A stretch of DNA of 64,000 nt, taken from contig NW_021940919.1 of NCBI RefSeq assembly GCF_004337985.1, positions 899,106 through 963,105 on the forward strand, given 5' to 3'. A model generated the notes under the pieces. That model ran no database searches, had not been told where the DNA came from, and saw only the letters and a list, made by a program, of their open reading frames with translations. The position numbers and the translations under genes are program-made. Below, piece by piece: positions 12,027 to 24,659 of this stretch. The DNA comes from Pyricularia pennisetigena (lineage: Eukaryota > Ascomycota > Sordariomycetes > Magnaporthales > Pyriculariaceae). Each line of letters starts with the position of its first letter. The stretch's first letter is position 1.

Positions 12027-14836
12027 CTGAGGTGAACTTGTTAACCAGATACTGCCAGCTTTTTTTTTCTTCCTGATCCTAGGACTGGACTATGCATACC
12101 TTGGCAGTGATATATGCTGCCGCTACTGCTCACAGCCTGCCACCAAAAGTCTTCTGCTCTTCGAGTGTGATGGCTGGTGTATCATGACCATGTCAGCCGT
12201 TGACACTGAAAAGACTGCTGGGCAGAAAGAGGACACGCGCGAGCACAAACCTTTTTAGACCTTATATGTATAGCGTAGAGTCTACGCCATCATGTCAGCC
12301 CGGTGAATCAAGACGCGATGACTGAGCATGTGGCGTTGGGGGGCACTGTGTAACCAACCTTTTTCAGAAATTTTAGGCATCAAGCGTCAGAACAACAAGT
12401 TTCCCTTCTGGGCGCAAAGACCGAGGACTGATCTTCTGTGGTATGGATGAGGTCTCGTGGGTATGAGTACTGATACGGCTGACGCCAGGCTGGTGTCATC
12501 GGACAGTGCCGAAAGGATGACAAGTCCGTGGTACCAAGCCGCGCAGCAGGCCCGTCGTTTGCAAGCGTACGGGGGGAGGCGCTGATGTGTGACAGAGAGA
12601 CAGACAGACAGACAGACAGTTCAGGTTGCTTGGTGAAGCACCGAGGAAAGCAACCATATGTATTCCAGTCGCGGGCGGCGCAGGAGCTTGATAAAAACAA
12701 AGAGAAAACAAAAACCCAAGACCAGTCGTAAATTCAAGACCTGGGGCACACGAGACAGACGGCTAGACGATGATGATATACGGGGTAGGACAGGGAAGCA
12801 AGCAATAACTGGGCTGAAAGTCCCAAGGGATTATAGGGCAAGGGGGGGTATTGCCGCTGTCAGAGCTGAATTTGGAACTTTGCACACCCCCCTTCGATCA
12901 AGCATGGTGTGCAAGACAAACAAGCATCGGGTATCTTTGTATCGTCCGGTGGTAGCAGGGGGGCTCCCGGACATGGAAACATTAGCGGGAATTTCGTGAA
13001 TGGTGCCCGTGGGCCGGGGGTTGTTTATCAACCATGTACCCGTAGCTGCACCCAGGCAGGCCAGGACATGCAAATAAAATGGAAGCCATATCCTAGAGGT
13101 GGCGTTTGCTGGGCTTCGGCTTTTAGCCCCGAAGCAAAACGGGTGACATTTGCGTGGGCAAGGCTCTCTCTCTCTCATGTCCATCTATGCACACACACCC
13201 CTTGATGGATATTTGGCGCGTGTTATGTTTGTCTATCTGCCTAACCCTCGCCTCGGTAAGGACAGAAAAACAGAGAAGAGGAATGTGAGTGAGTGATTTG
13301 AGTGTTGGCTTGAAAGGCCCACGGGGTTCGGAACACGTGCCAAGATGGCAAGTGGCTACAACAGAACCCCGCGACCGTGGGGGGCACAAAAGAGCGAAAA
13401 AAAGATACAGAAACAACTCATCGTTGCGAGAAGGGGAGAAGGTTGCGAGACGTTTGGCAAATACCAAGAGAGTGATACGTCAAAAACGAGAGCGGAGGAT
13501 GCGACCGTTCTGTAATTGCTTTTTCTTGTTCATTTTTTTTTTCCCCTGTGTGTGTGCTGGCGGATAGTGTTAACCCTCGCCCGCACCGGCGAATTGGAAG
13601 TGGCCGTTTTGCCATTTCTTGAGGGGACACCTTTCCGTGGGCGACATTCCAACCTATCAAGCCCACAAAAGCATAGATGCTCAAGGCTGGGCCATGTTAT
13701 TACCATCCATGCTGTCTCGGTGGATAGTAGTTTGTGTTGCGCATGTACAAGCGCAGTAAACCAACCGCAGGTGGTCTGGAGATTTTTGCCTGCCCATCAG
13801 AATCTGTCAAGCCCAACCAACCAGGCCTGTCAACATAGCTGTTCGTTCGAGTTGAAACCTGACGACACGGCCGAGCAAAGAGATCAGTGAAACAATTATT
13901 CGCCAAAAGGGCCGAACGAACAGAGACGCTTGCTCAGATTCCCGCGCGCATTAAAGTTTCGATGGTCAACAACCGTTGCTCACCGCAAAAACATGCTGGG
14001 CGACGAGCGATGGTCGAGTGCGGGAGGCTCAATCAATGTTGAAGTGTGGCACACCATCCGGCAGATAGACAAAATCCAAGATACATGGGTAAGAGATACA
14101 AGATACACTACTACCATACCAACCTGCCCTTTTGCGACCATGTTCCCCATGGGCAGCGACGCCAGTGAGAGAAAGCAAAGAAATGGACGATGGAAAAAAA
14201 AATAAACGAATAAAAATTCCTAGATTGGTTGACCTTGATGGACGGGTCGCTGAATGGCCAGATAAATGGAAGGAGCGCGGTAAAGCGGGAAGGATGGTAG
14301 TGACCCCTACCCTTGAGACAACAAGAGAAACATAAACTTGAGCCACTTACGCATGTCGAACATGCCTCGCGCTCTCACAGTTGAGCGAAAGCAAGTGGAA
14401 AATATGACAGATTCAGCAAAGAAAAAAAAAAAAAAAAACAGAAAACGAGAGATGATTAGAGCAGCAGGAAAAGAAAGAAACATCAACCAGGTTCAGCCCA
14501 GAGCAGATGCCCCACATTTAGACGCAAGGAAATATGCCACGGAGGGTAGGCTTTGACCAGTAGTTACCGATTTGGGACTTTGAGCGCACCCAATCAAGGT
14601 AAGCAAGCACTACAGCCCAGTCAGTATCTGGCATGAACGGGCGGGTTTTTGACATTGTACTTGACCGTGAAAACAAGCTGAAAAAAGCACCTTTTTGCCC
14701 CTCAGAATATCATGTGGAAGCAAAGTAAAGCCTGCCCCCAATTCAACCAGAGCAGTTTCCAACGAGAATAGCAAGTCGCTAGGGATGGGTGGGTCCCAAG
14801 GGGGGTTCGGGGACCGGCAGATAATTACCTGCAAAC

Positions 14837-14876
<40 letters not shown>

Positions 14877-15873
14877 TACCCACCTCAACCAGCCCGACCG
14901 ATATTTGTCACCATCCATACTATCCGGTTGCTAGGCTAAGTTTTGTAAGGTAACATAGGAAATAAGATATTGATGAGACGACACACTCCCGGCCGGGGAC
15001 CATGATCCGTCATCCGAAGAACCGTCCAAACGGTTGGGGGTTTTTTCTTGCTTAGTTAACCACCTTTCAGGTACCGATCCGTACCACCACGTCCATCGTC
15101 ATTACAGCAAGGTCTATTGGCAGGCAAGGTCAACCGGCAGGCAAGGTGAATGGAGTCAATGCCGGTTCATGCCCAACATACGCCTGCCTGCAAGCCTCGA
15201 GTGGATAAGGCAACCAAGCTAGATTCTTTTGAAATTGGAACTGACCAAACCATCGAATCTGGGGAATCAGACGCGGGGGCGTACAAAGTCACAGGCATCA
15301 ATTGCATGGGTATCTATCTATACGGAGTGCGAGGAGGCACAAAACTACTTTGTTGAAATTTCTTTTTTACTTCAATTCTCACCCTCGCTATAACGGACAA
15401 GCGATTATATGTCGAGTACTTGGTAATAGTGCATATATGCCCCGCTGCCCGCTGGTGTTAAATTTACAGTGGTTAAAAAATAATCAAAAAGGAAAAGAAA
15501 AAGAAAAAAACACGGGAATTTGTCCTCAGAAATAGACATGCTTGTGCAACCACACCTTAAACCTCTGGAACTAGCGATGCGCCTCACCTGTTGTGGGGCG
15601 GTGTAGACCTTCTGAATGACCCATGGTTTGACGCCTAGAGCTCCAATCCTCCGGCTTCCACACCCGCTCTTCGTTTTGTGTACTGCCCAGGCGGGGCAAG
15701 ATCGACCCCTCTGGCGTCATCAATCCCAACGAGTCCAGCAGGAAATAATTGCCAATTGACTAGTCCGGTCCTGTCCAGTCTAGCCCGAAACCGCAAAAGT
15801 GACTTCCACCAATAAATAACAAGAACAACGGGCGACAAGAAAACCACTACCGGGGGATGGATTTATGAGGGAG

Positions 15874-15919
<46 letters not shown>

Positions 15920-17568
15920 ACCAATTTTACCGAAGAAAATGAAAAGAAATCAGACGCGCGTAGGTTATGACGATGGACGACAAAACCATTTACCAACGAA
16001 CAAACTGACCAACGATCAACTCAAACAACCCCATTCCTTGCACTCCACGTTTTCTCTTTACCCATGTTCCCCAAACCTCACTGCAAGCCATGCAATATTT
16101 TATTATTATTTTGTTCTTCTCCGGTTACCGGCATTTGATAATTATGGCAGGAATATGGGGTTGCCGAGTAATGGCGCGTAAAGGGCAAAACAGAAAAAAC
16201 ATCAAAACATTATTGGGTACTTGGTTCATACCGTTTACGTAGTGGCCATACAAAGCAACACAACACAACCAACTCGAACCTTGGGCCCTCTTCCCACGCC
16301 CCCATAGCCCGGGCTGAAACTTGAAGTGCGAGTGGCTTGCCACTTTGGTATCCAGTGAATGAGTGCCTTTGCCGTGCGACGTGAAAGAAAAAGGGCGTCG
16401 ATATCGAACTATTGTACACGTCGCGCCGGGCGAGACTAGAGAGAAAAAAAAAAAAAAAAGATAGAAACGAAAGAAGTAGACATGTATGAAATTAGTTTTG
16501 AACAACCCCATACATTCTGATTAGCTACTCATGCACCTCATGTACAGTCGTACTTCCTTGTGGCAGGCCTTTCAAATCTCTCCCTTGGGTTCTGGATTCG
16601 ACAAAAAGAGACACCATGGGACTGCATGGGCGTGCCGTCTGATTCAGGAGAAAAAGAAAAGAAAAAGAAAATCGCTCTTCTCCCCCCCTCTCGCGTGGGA
16701 AATTAACCCAAAACAAAATCACCCACAGTCCCGGGAGATTCATATCTGTGCTGTGTTGTCATCGGCGATAGGGAGGTGTCATGCATGTCTCGCGAGAGAG
16801 AAAAAAAAAATTTGGTGGCGGTGTAGATTATCGTGTCATATCTAGTGCCGACGCGGGAACACCTACGGTTACTTGGAATCCGGTCAGATCTTTTGCTGTT
16901 TTCTTTTTCTCCCGCAGAGTCTCTGAACCCACTGACGCAATAGGTAAGCATAGAAGAAAATGTTCTTACACTCACGTGTTTTGCTTGATACAGTCGTGGA
17001 AACAAACACCAAAACAGCTTACTGTAACTCTAACTTGCGTTCGTCCCATCTCGATTTCTAATTTGTTTTGGGAACGGGTAGCCCCGAACAGGAATTCGGG
17101 ACCGTGGGGTTCAGCATCGTCCATCATCCAATCACTTTACTTGCCAAGCAAACCATAGCCTCCTTTCTGGAAAGAAGCTGTCAGCTTCCTTTGGCCCCCA
17201 ATTTTCAGGATTTAGACAGTCAGGCATAAGGCCATTTAGGCACGACCATCAGAAGCACGCAGTGCAGCTCATCTGGATAATCAATCCCCTGCCAGCCCGA
17301 CCGTGCCTCATCAACACTGCAAAGCTGATTCCCTTGATCCAAGGAATCCTTCTGTGTGCCGCCAGAATGCGCATTTTAGCACCAAAAGATGGGTGTATAT
17401 AGAATAGTAGCATTGCTTGCCTTCTCCCGAGGGTCGACCTCGCAAGGAAGCTATGCAGGGCCAGGCCGCATCATTGCCAGTCTCGTAGATACCAAATACC
17501 GCCTTTGGCTTTGATGACAACCTCCCTACAGACCACAGCTGCCCCCTCCCACAAAGAACGGAGGCAAC
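12027..17568. other. 5.5-kb intergenic region, no convincing gene
   Basis: Reading frames are short and mutually overlapping, with no domain signature. Simple repeats stand out: GACA units at about 12,593-12,620, an A tract of 35 at 14,838-14,872, and an A tract of 45 at 15,874-15,918. The left end should contain the promoter and 5' UTR of the gene ending at 12,026. Homopolymer-rich intergenic DNA of this sort continues through the whole left arm. Confidence 0.5.
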
Positions 17569-18166
17569 ATGAATCTCCAAACCCTCCTCCTGGGGCTCCT
17601 CGCAGCGACACCGTGGCTGTCGGCCTCGTGCCCGGCCAAGAAGCCACCGGGGCCTGCGGACGGCGCGGTCCTCCGCATCATGGCGCTGGGCGACTCCACG
17701 TGGGCGCGACCAACACCGACGGCTACCGCAAGCGGCTCGCGACGGAGCTGGAAAGAGTAGCCAACGTCTTCATGGTCGGCACGAAGCGCACCAGCGACTT
17801 TGGCGAGGGGGACGGCGAGTTCGAGCGCCTGCTCGTCGACGTCCGCGCCGCCGCGTCTAGCGATGCCGTCGTCATCGCCAGCACCATGATCCCCGCGCAG
17901 GGCGACGAGGTCGTGAGCGCGATGAACAGGGACTATGTCGCCCGGCTCGAGAGGCTCGCGGCGGCGGACGAGCGGATAAGGTGGGGTGGATCTTTGGCGG
18001 CGTCAGAGATGCCCAGGCCAGGTTGGATCACATCCCCAGCGCTGGCAACTTTCGGGATGAGTTGCATCCAAACGACAAGGGGTATGCTTTCATGGCGGAC
18101 TGTTGGGTCGAGCCCATCAAGGTTGCTGAGGTGTTGGGATTGATCAAGAAGCCGGACGAGATCTAG
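17569..18166 (+). pseudogene. broken SGNH/GDSL-type secreted hydrolase gene
   Basis: The first frame starts at 17,569 with a clear signal peptide (hydrophobic core LLLGLLAATPWLSA) followed by LRIMALGDS, block I of SGNH hydrolases with the nucleophile Ser. It then leaves frame. The second frame (about 17,700-17,990) carries GATNTDGYRKRL and RFERLL-like family sequence. The third frame (17,981-18,166) carries DELHPNDKGYAFMAD, block V with the catalytic Asp and His. The middle region that normally holds the GxND block is missing between about 17,810 and 17,830. Two frame changes plus an internal loss point to a pseudogene. Sequencing or assembly error in this GC-rich stretch is possible for the frame changes but would not explain the missing block. 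The original product was probably a secreted esterase or lipase-like enzyme. Confidence 0.72.
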
Positions 18167-19400
18167 GTTTTTTTTTCTGTCTTTAGGTTTAGATCTAGAG
18201 CTGCGTAATAGCTAGTTTTGAATGGTAGCGTGTAAGCCCAAGACTAAGTAAACAACACCCGTCGGCTCATTTATTATCTACTCTGTACGTGGAATTTGGC
18301 TCCGGCAAGGTATCCGTATGGCTTTTTTTCTTTGCTAGCTTCATACATGTCCTAATTTTACGGTCGTCCATGTCATCACAACTTTTTTTTTTGTATAGAA
18401 TGTAAGCTAAACTAACGTAAACCCTAGACTAGTATGGAACTCTACAGTCGATAACCTAAACTCCGGACCTGCAGAATGCACCCAAACGGTGTAGGAAATA
18501 GACAAAATAGACACAAAAAAGTCAAATTGACCCGGCAGGCAAATAGTCTCAACAAGGGCGTGTCAACATTCAGAGATTCGGAAATAGGGCGCTACCACTA
18601 CACTTGTCTCGCTCCTCCCACACACCCACCCCATCACAAGCATACGCCAGCAAAATTTCGAGTACGACGCCATCGTCGGGGATGACAAGAGAGAAAAAAG
18701 GCATTGTGCTCCTCAGGGGAGGGTATACGACTTGTATTACTCCCCCAACCCATTGGAGNGGGGGAGGGAGAGCCAAATCGGCGACGTGTCTCGCATCTTT
18801 ATAGCAGGTTGTTCAAACTCTGTCTTTTTTTGTCCTTCGGGCCACGCACCAGAAACAGGCAGATCTAGCGAGAGAAGAGGGTCGATCAGGTGGGTGGTTT
18901 TGTGTCTTTGCACGACGTGAACCGTCAAAAGGGGTTGCCAGTGGCATCTTTTTCGTCTTCTCCCTCCCCACCTTGTGTATCCCGAGAAAAGGGTCTCTGC
19001 ACAACGGCGGGCTGTGAGACCGAGATAGATATTATGCAGGATCGATTGCAGGAATTGTTTTTTTTTTTTTTTTTTTTTTCAGGAATTCTTATTATTTTTG
19101 ATCAGGGATCTGGCTTTTCCGTTGGTGTTGCTATGCCACCCACCCTTCGTGTATAGTTGCTCTCTATTTTGAGGCTGAGACGTGGCTCTTTCCAGGGCAG
19201 GGAAAATAATTATGTACTGCTCTAGTCTAGAAATCCATTCATGTCTACAAGAACAGATGTAATACTTCAGAAACTAACGCCAGAGGTAGAGAGCATGACG
19301 AAAATAGAACGCTTCCAAGATGTTATCGCATTATGTCGCGGCAAGCATGCCGCTTCAAGAAAGCCTCCGCGGCCCAACCCCCCTCCCCCTTTCTCCGTCA
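18167..19400. other. intergenic region with one ambiguous base
   Basis: No gene seen. A single N at 18,759 sits in a G-rich run and probably marks uncertain homopolymer length or a contig join. A T tract lies at 19,059-19,079. The stretch should hold the 3' UTR of the short-chain dehydrogenase that ends at 19,401. Confidence 0.5.
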
Positions 19401-20580
19401 TCAGATGACAGTGTAACCGCCATCGACACGGATGTCAGCCCCGGTGACGTAGACGGACGCGTCCGACAGCAGGAAGGTCACGGGACCCATGAGGTCCTCG
19501 GGCGCGCCCATCCTGCCCTGGGGGATGAGGCTGGTCCACTTCTTCTTGAGGTCGGGCTTGTCGTCGAGGATCTTCTTGGTCAGGGCGGTGAGCATGTAGC
19601 CCGGGCTGATGCAGTTGACGCGGATGCCGGCGTGGGCCCACTCGACGGCCAGGCTGGCGGCCAGGTGGCGCACGGCGGCCTTGGCGCTGTTGTAGGGGGC
19701 CTGGGGCTGCGGCACGTTGACGATGGCGCCGCTCATGCTGCCGATGAAGACCATGCTGCCCGCCGCCTGGCGAGCCATCAGGTGCTTGGCCACCGCCGTC
19801 GCGAACAGGTACGTGCCGTCAAAGTTGACGCCGAACAGCTTGCGCATCCGGTCGATCGGGTACTGCGTCGCCTCAAAGTTCTCGGTGAAGCCGGCAGATG
19901 TCACCAGGCTGTCGATCTTGCCGTGCTGCGCGAGGACGTCGTCGATGCAGGCGTTGACCGACTCTTCCGACGACACATCGGCGTAGTGTGCCGTCACCTT
20001 GGGTAGCCTGTTTTTCCATTGCATCTTGTTGTTGGTTTTGTGTGCACTCGACGAGGTCTGTTGAGTAGTTTAGAGAGGGGAAAAAAAAAAAAAAAAAAAC
20101 CTACCTCGTCGCCTCGGGATTCTCCCTCCTAAACTGCTCAACAATCGCATCCGCCTGCTCCCTCGCCTCGTCGAGGTTGAGATCGACAATGGCCAAGTCG
20201 GCCCCGCTGACCACCATGCCCTGGCCCATGACGAGGCCGAGCCCCCGCGCTCCGCCCGTGACGACGCCGACCTTGCCCTGCAGCGAAAAGGTGGCCAGCG
20301 TGGGCTTGACGTTGACGCCCGCGCGGCCGGCGCCCTTGATGGGTGCCGACGACGGCAGCTCGTGCGCCTCCGGGTACTCGACCGTCACGCTGGCGTCGGT
20401 CCGCGCGTAGCTGCCCGCCGTCTTGGGGTGGTCCTTGTCCTTTGTGTCTGGGCGCAGGTTGCTTGCGCTGTTGGTTATGGTGCGGGCGGCGGTGGAGGTC
20501 AGGATGGTGCCTGTGATTGGGCGACCACTGGGTAGCAGCGCCAGCCTGGAAGCTGCGCGGGCGACTTTTGCTCCTAACAT
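19401..20580 (-). CDS. short-chain dehydrogenase/reductase, D-arabinitol dehydrogenase-like (two exons)
   Basis: NAD(P)-dependent oxidoreductase of the classical SDR family. Exons are 20580-20105 and 20007-19401, giving 360 aa. The intron is GTAGGT...CAG, 97 nt, and includes a T18 tract on the coding strand. An acceptor ending at 20,008 gives the reading ENPEATR-LPKVTAHYADVS, typical of the family; an ATG further on in the second frame is internal. Motifs in order: TGGARGLG for cofactor binding, a SAG triplet in place of the usual NAG, catalytic Ser in FIGSMSG, YNSAK as the YxxxK pair, and a C-terminal DIRVDGGYTVI. The closest general resemblance is to fungal D-arabinitol 2-dehydrogenase and related polyol or sorbose reductases; substrate is inferred. 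An approximately 85-residue N-terminal extension rich in Ala, Arg and Thr may be a mitochondrial presequence. A 25-base A tract on the coding strand directly abuts the ATG. Confidence 0.87.
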
Positions 20581-21586
20581 TTTTTTTTTTTTTTTTTTTT
20601 TTTTTGAGTTGAAAAGTCAATTGACGGTGCCGAGGATTGAAAAGGCAAGCCGTCGTCGTCCTTCAGTAGTAGATACTGAGAAAACGCACCGACCCCAACG
20701 TATCGTATGCTTCTGTGGCTCGCCCAAATTGCGCCGGTCGCTTTTGCTCCGTACCTGCAGGAAGGTTACAAGCCAGCAGGTTATTTAGTGGGGGTTGGCT
20801 TTGTTTGGTGGGGATGCACTCAGTACAAGGGTGTGATGCTCGACCGGTAGAACTCGATCGAAGATTTCCCAAGGTGCCCAATACAATGCGCAATCAATTA
20901 ATAGAGAACGAAGAGAAAAAGAGAAACCGGGCTCGACAGACCACCAACCTCATTTGAGAGATCAATCCTTCTCTCAGCCAGAACAACCCCCCCAAGACTT
21001 GTACCGAGCAATATCAGCGATCGGTCTAGGCGCTTCTCCCCGCAAAACCCCTTGTCCTCCTCATGACCACTTTTTGCCGCCCAAATCTAGAACTTTCTCC
21101 ACCACCCCCAAGCTCCTCCCCAAACGTGCATGTTTTTCTCTTCTCGGCGGTGAGGAGTGGTTTGTCTCTGTTCCTATTAATGCAACCTCTGTACCGATCG
21201 CTTGCGGAGTTTCCAAGTCGGGTAACCCGGATTCCGATACCGGATCCATCAATTAATTGCATGGGGGGGGGGGATAGATAGCCCAGTGGCAGAGCTACGA
21301 TTTTCACGTTTTACCACGAAAGGATGTCATTGCCTTATTGCATAGAAGCAAGACGAATTTGCATGGCAATGCCGAGACGATGAGAGGATGCCCCAAGTTC
21401 CGCCGGCTGCATTATGTATGTATGTATGGCCTTGCAACGAATTTAACATGACATGGCTGGTAGCGACAGCGGTATCATGGTAACTGGAGAATCTGGGCTC
21501 GGTGTAGGAGGCTTTATTAGGCTTTATTATTTCCTGCCCTAGTAACGCTGGTAAAATTTTTGGCGGAGCTGAGTCAAGATCCGCAA
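20581..21586. other. intergenic region, promoter side of the SDR gene
   Basis: Contains the 25-base T tract at 20,581-20,605 (A on the coding strand of the SDR gene), and a G run at 21,264-21,273. No gene is seen. A sequence resembling a tRNA A box near 21,277 has no B box partner. Confidence 0.5.
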
Positions 21587-21967
21587 TCACCACGTCATAT
21601 CCGAGCCAGTCATGACCTTGAGCTTGCTGCGATCCATAAACGTCTCCTCGTCCGCGCCTATTGCCTCGTAGCGCTTGGTGATCTCGGCGAGGTATTCGTC
21701 CCGGTGCTGCATGTCCCGAAAAGTCACGCAGGACACGGCGTCATAGTCTCCCGGTCCGACGGGCAGAGACGCAGCCTTGCCGTCGTCACGGTAGTACCGC
21801 GCATAGCTCAGGGGCAGGACTTGGGCTCCGCAGCCCGCCTCGACGAGGGAAATGACCCAAGGCGCGTGCCTCGTCTCAAAGTATGTCTTGAAGTCCTCGA
21901 GCGTCGTGCCGGGCTTCCGTGTCACGAATGCTATGATGGTGACTGGTGATGGCGTAGCTGAGAGCAT
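21587..21967 (-). CDS. EthD-type dimeric alpha/beta-barrel protein
   Basis: A single-exon frame of 126 aa, close to the usual 100-130 aa of EthD and related ferredoxin-fold stress or biosynthesis proteins. The N terminus reads as a beta strand (PVTIIAFVTRKPG), followed by LEDFKTYFETRHAPW. That matches the EthD pattern 'K-x-G-x-(S/T)-x-E-x-F-x-x-Y-x-x-x-H', with the conserved His. In fungi such proteins occur in secondary-metabolite pathways or as stand-alone proteins of unknown role; no such cluster is visible here. ATG at 21,967 is the only upstream Met in frame. Confidence 0.72.
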   Translation of the reverse strand: MLSATPSPVTIIAFVTRKPGTTLEDFKTYFETRHAPWVISLVEAGCGAQVLPLSYARYYRDDGKAASLPVGPGDYDAVSCVTFRDMQHRDEYLAEITKRYEAIGADEETFMDRSKLKVMTGSDMTW

Positions 21968-23843
21968 AATGGATAGAACTGCCGTTAAGGGGGGCGATTA
22001 TTCAGCGTTTTCTGGATTATCTTTTGGATGTGCTGCCTTTTGACTGATGTATTGGTTGTCTATTGAATACAAGCGTAAACGTTCGTCGTTTTATGCGGCC
22101 AAGAAACGCTTGCGATGTTTGTAATGGGTTATATCTAACAGATACTTGGCCGAATCATCTACGTGGCCTCTTGTATCTCTTATTCAGCAGCCTAGGCGTT
22201 AGCTTGGGTGGACGTGGGTCCAGGTGGTGAACTGGTTGGTTGGATCGTATCGCAATCCACAAACTAAGCAGGCAGTTGTCAGCTTTTTGCGGCTATCCTC
22301 TTATCAAAAAAGACCCTTATCAGAAGACTCAAACGATCCCATCATACTCCTTCAATGCTCTCCGCCATCTTTCACTGATGTACACCCACCTAAAAATAGC
22401 ACGTTGTCTTTTGACAGAAGCCGATCTTGGGGGGGAGGAAATTCAAAGCCTGGCTTGTTCTAGGGCATGTACAGCTACATAGCGGCGGTCGGCAAATGTA
22501 TTCTAGCCGAACCCTGAGTCCGAAGATCTTTGCAGTGATTGTATTTCCATGGGGCATATGACGATACCAGATGGGACTTTTCAAGACGCAACGGGCTCTT
22601 ATATTTGCTTAGATTTACTGACACACTGCTTTGATAGCTACGCTCCTCGAGTCTGAGCCGATGCAGGCCAGATTAGGCATGCCGATAACTGCCCATGATG
22701 CAATCTTCATGTTGCAACTGCCGCTGAAGCCAAGTATCTTGTATGGCATTGTAGATGTATGGCACTCTAATGCTCAGAACAGGAAATCAAGCCACCATCT
22801 TATATGCAGCCCGCCGGATTCATCGCCACCCGAGCTCTAGCATCGAGTCTACAATACAACTCAGCGACGAAGGTTTGACACATTGGAAGTTCTGAGAAAG
22901 AATAAATTCACAACAAAGATCCACAGGATAACACCAAAAGGAAAAAAAAAGCTGAACCGGTTTTATGAGAAAATCATAGAAATATAAGCGTGGACATTTC
23001 TGTCTCCCGTTAGTCGGTTTAAAAGGGTTATAATGATGAAAAAGAAATCCAGCAGGTCCACTCGGTCTACCATTGTCTCCTGTGGTCCCCTTCCCATCGG
23101 GCTAAAATCTCTTGATTGGGTGCCAATGGCCGCCGAGAGTATGCAATCACGATGGCTCACATTTGTGATTCACAATACAGAGAAAACCCTCAGTCTCCCA
23201 AATAAAAGCCAGTATATGCGGGCTTACCCTCCCTGGTGATTACAACGCAGCATTGCTGTTAAACGGATTTGAAGGAGCCAGCAGATTTGAGAGCCACTGC
23301 AGACAAGCTTGGAAAAAGACAAGATCTGCGCCGAAAAAAGAAAAAAAAAAAGTATTTCGGTTCGTTGGTGAAATCGAGAAGCGACAGCAAGTCCTGGTCA
23401 ACACGGCAACGCCGTTCAAAAGTGTGCCAAATATCGACTCGAAAAATCACGCGCTAGGTTTATTTTAGTATTTGACAACTCAGATTCCCCGCGATACAGG
23501 GAATATAAACTCTGGTCGCTAAATACGCCTTGTTTTGCTGGGACTCGGAAATGACCGTTTTTACATAGTTGCCAAGCCCGAAGACCTACTGGGACGTTGT
23601 TTAACTTACTCGTGGTGCGGCGAGTAATTTTACCGACAGCGAGATAAATATACAATTATCGGCTTCTTACGAGCCCATGACCCAGGGAACCTGTTCTCGG
23701 CTTTGAAAATGTCAAAATGATTCCCAACTCCACAACGATCTACCTAACCTGCCCCGAACCGGCAGCAATTGAACATAATTACATTACAAAAAAAAAAAAA
23801 AAAAACAGCAGCAAGATGAGTTTTTGGAGATAGTACATAGAAA
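21968..23843. other. intergenic region, no gene seen
   Basis: Short overlapping frames only, with no recognisable motif. It should include the promoter of the EthD-type gene (right of 21,967) and the 3' UTR of the secreted-protein gene (left of 23,844). A tract of A lies at 23,788-23,805. Confidence 0.45.
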
Positions 23844-24215
23844 TTAGACTTGATGCGTTTCTCCCAGTCCGTGCCCGACATTGAGTTGAACCGTTTTCTC
23901 GGGCATAGGTTCTCCGTCGGGATAACCAGGTTTAAAACTGTCTCCTCCATTTTTCCCTTTCCCGTCCGGGAAATATCTTCCCCTCAACTCCCACCCTTTA
24001 GCAACGTCACTGCATACTGGGCGGCAGCGATTATTCGCTTGACAACTGAGTCCGCCAAGCTTGAAATCCGCTCCCACGACAGGGAAGGCTCGGGGGATAA
24101 CATCACTACCAATGTCGAGTGTAATAAAGCATTTTTGATTGGGAGCTCCCGCAAGGGCGCCGGCCGGGATGAGGGCGATGGCAACTGCGCCAGCGAAAAA
24201 GGTGCCGAATTGCAT
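23844..24215 (-). CDS. small secreted cysteine-containing protein, candidate effector
   Basis: ATG at 24,215 opens a 123-aa protein with a textbook signal peptide: hydrophobic core FFAGAVAIALIPAGALAG, with cleavage expected around residues 21-23. A Met 28 codons upstream would bury this behind another hydrophobic stretch, so it is not used. The mature part has four Cys in a CX27-28CX5CX3C-like arrangement in its first half, enough for two disulfides. It ends in a Gly/Pro/Lys-rich hydrophilic tail. No family was recognised. Size, secretion and cysteines are what make it a candidate effector, and it lies about 4 kb from the edge of the repeat-rich arm. An unrecognised intron could alter the C terminus. 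Confidence 0.6.
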   Translation of the reverse strand: MQFGTFFAGAVAIALIPAGALAGAPNQKCFITLDIGSDVIPRAFPVVGADFKLGGLSCQANNRCRPVCSDVAKGWELRGRYFPDGKGKNGGDSFKPGYPDGEPMPEKTVQLNVGHGLGETHQV

Positions 24216-24659
24216 GGTGTAATTAGGTACGAGTAGGTAAATGAGCGACGTGCTGAAGAAGCAAACGAATGTAAAAAATTGAACCAAAGTCTGTACCAAA
24301 AGAATGTACGTGGTTAAGTTGGTAAATCTGAAGCAATTTTTACAAGGACAAGACCGACTTTACATGACGGGATATATAGGAGGAAAAGGGCAGGAGATCA
24401 AGAGTGTGCTTGTCTACGGACGAAATGATTATACATACCTACTAGTCAGTACGCGGCTGCTCACCAAAATTACCCAAAATAGAAATAGAAACAACGTATA
24501 AATGACTAAGGGAAAACTAAGCCTAAAGCTGAAGTTGGGCACATGCATCAGCAGCCATTTGTTAAGTGTTTATGATTAAAGAAGGGTTTGGGATAGGGCT
24601 AGCGTGATGGGATTGGATGTTGTGTTTAGAGATAAAATTTCTTCTTTTCCTCGCTGGAA

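Noticed and set aside
21277..21330. tRNA-like A-box TAGCCCAGTGGCAGAGC
   Set aside because: No B box or folding T arm follows within tRNA distance, and no acceptor stem.
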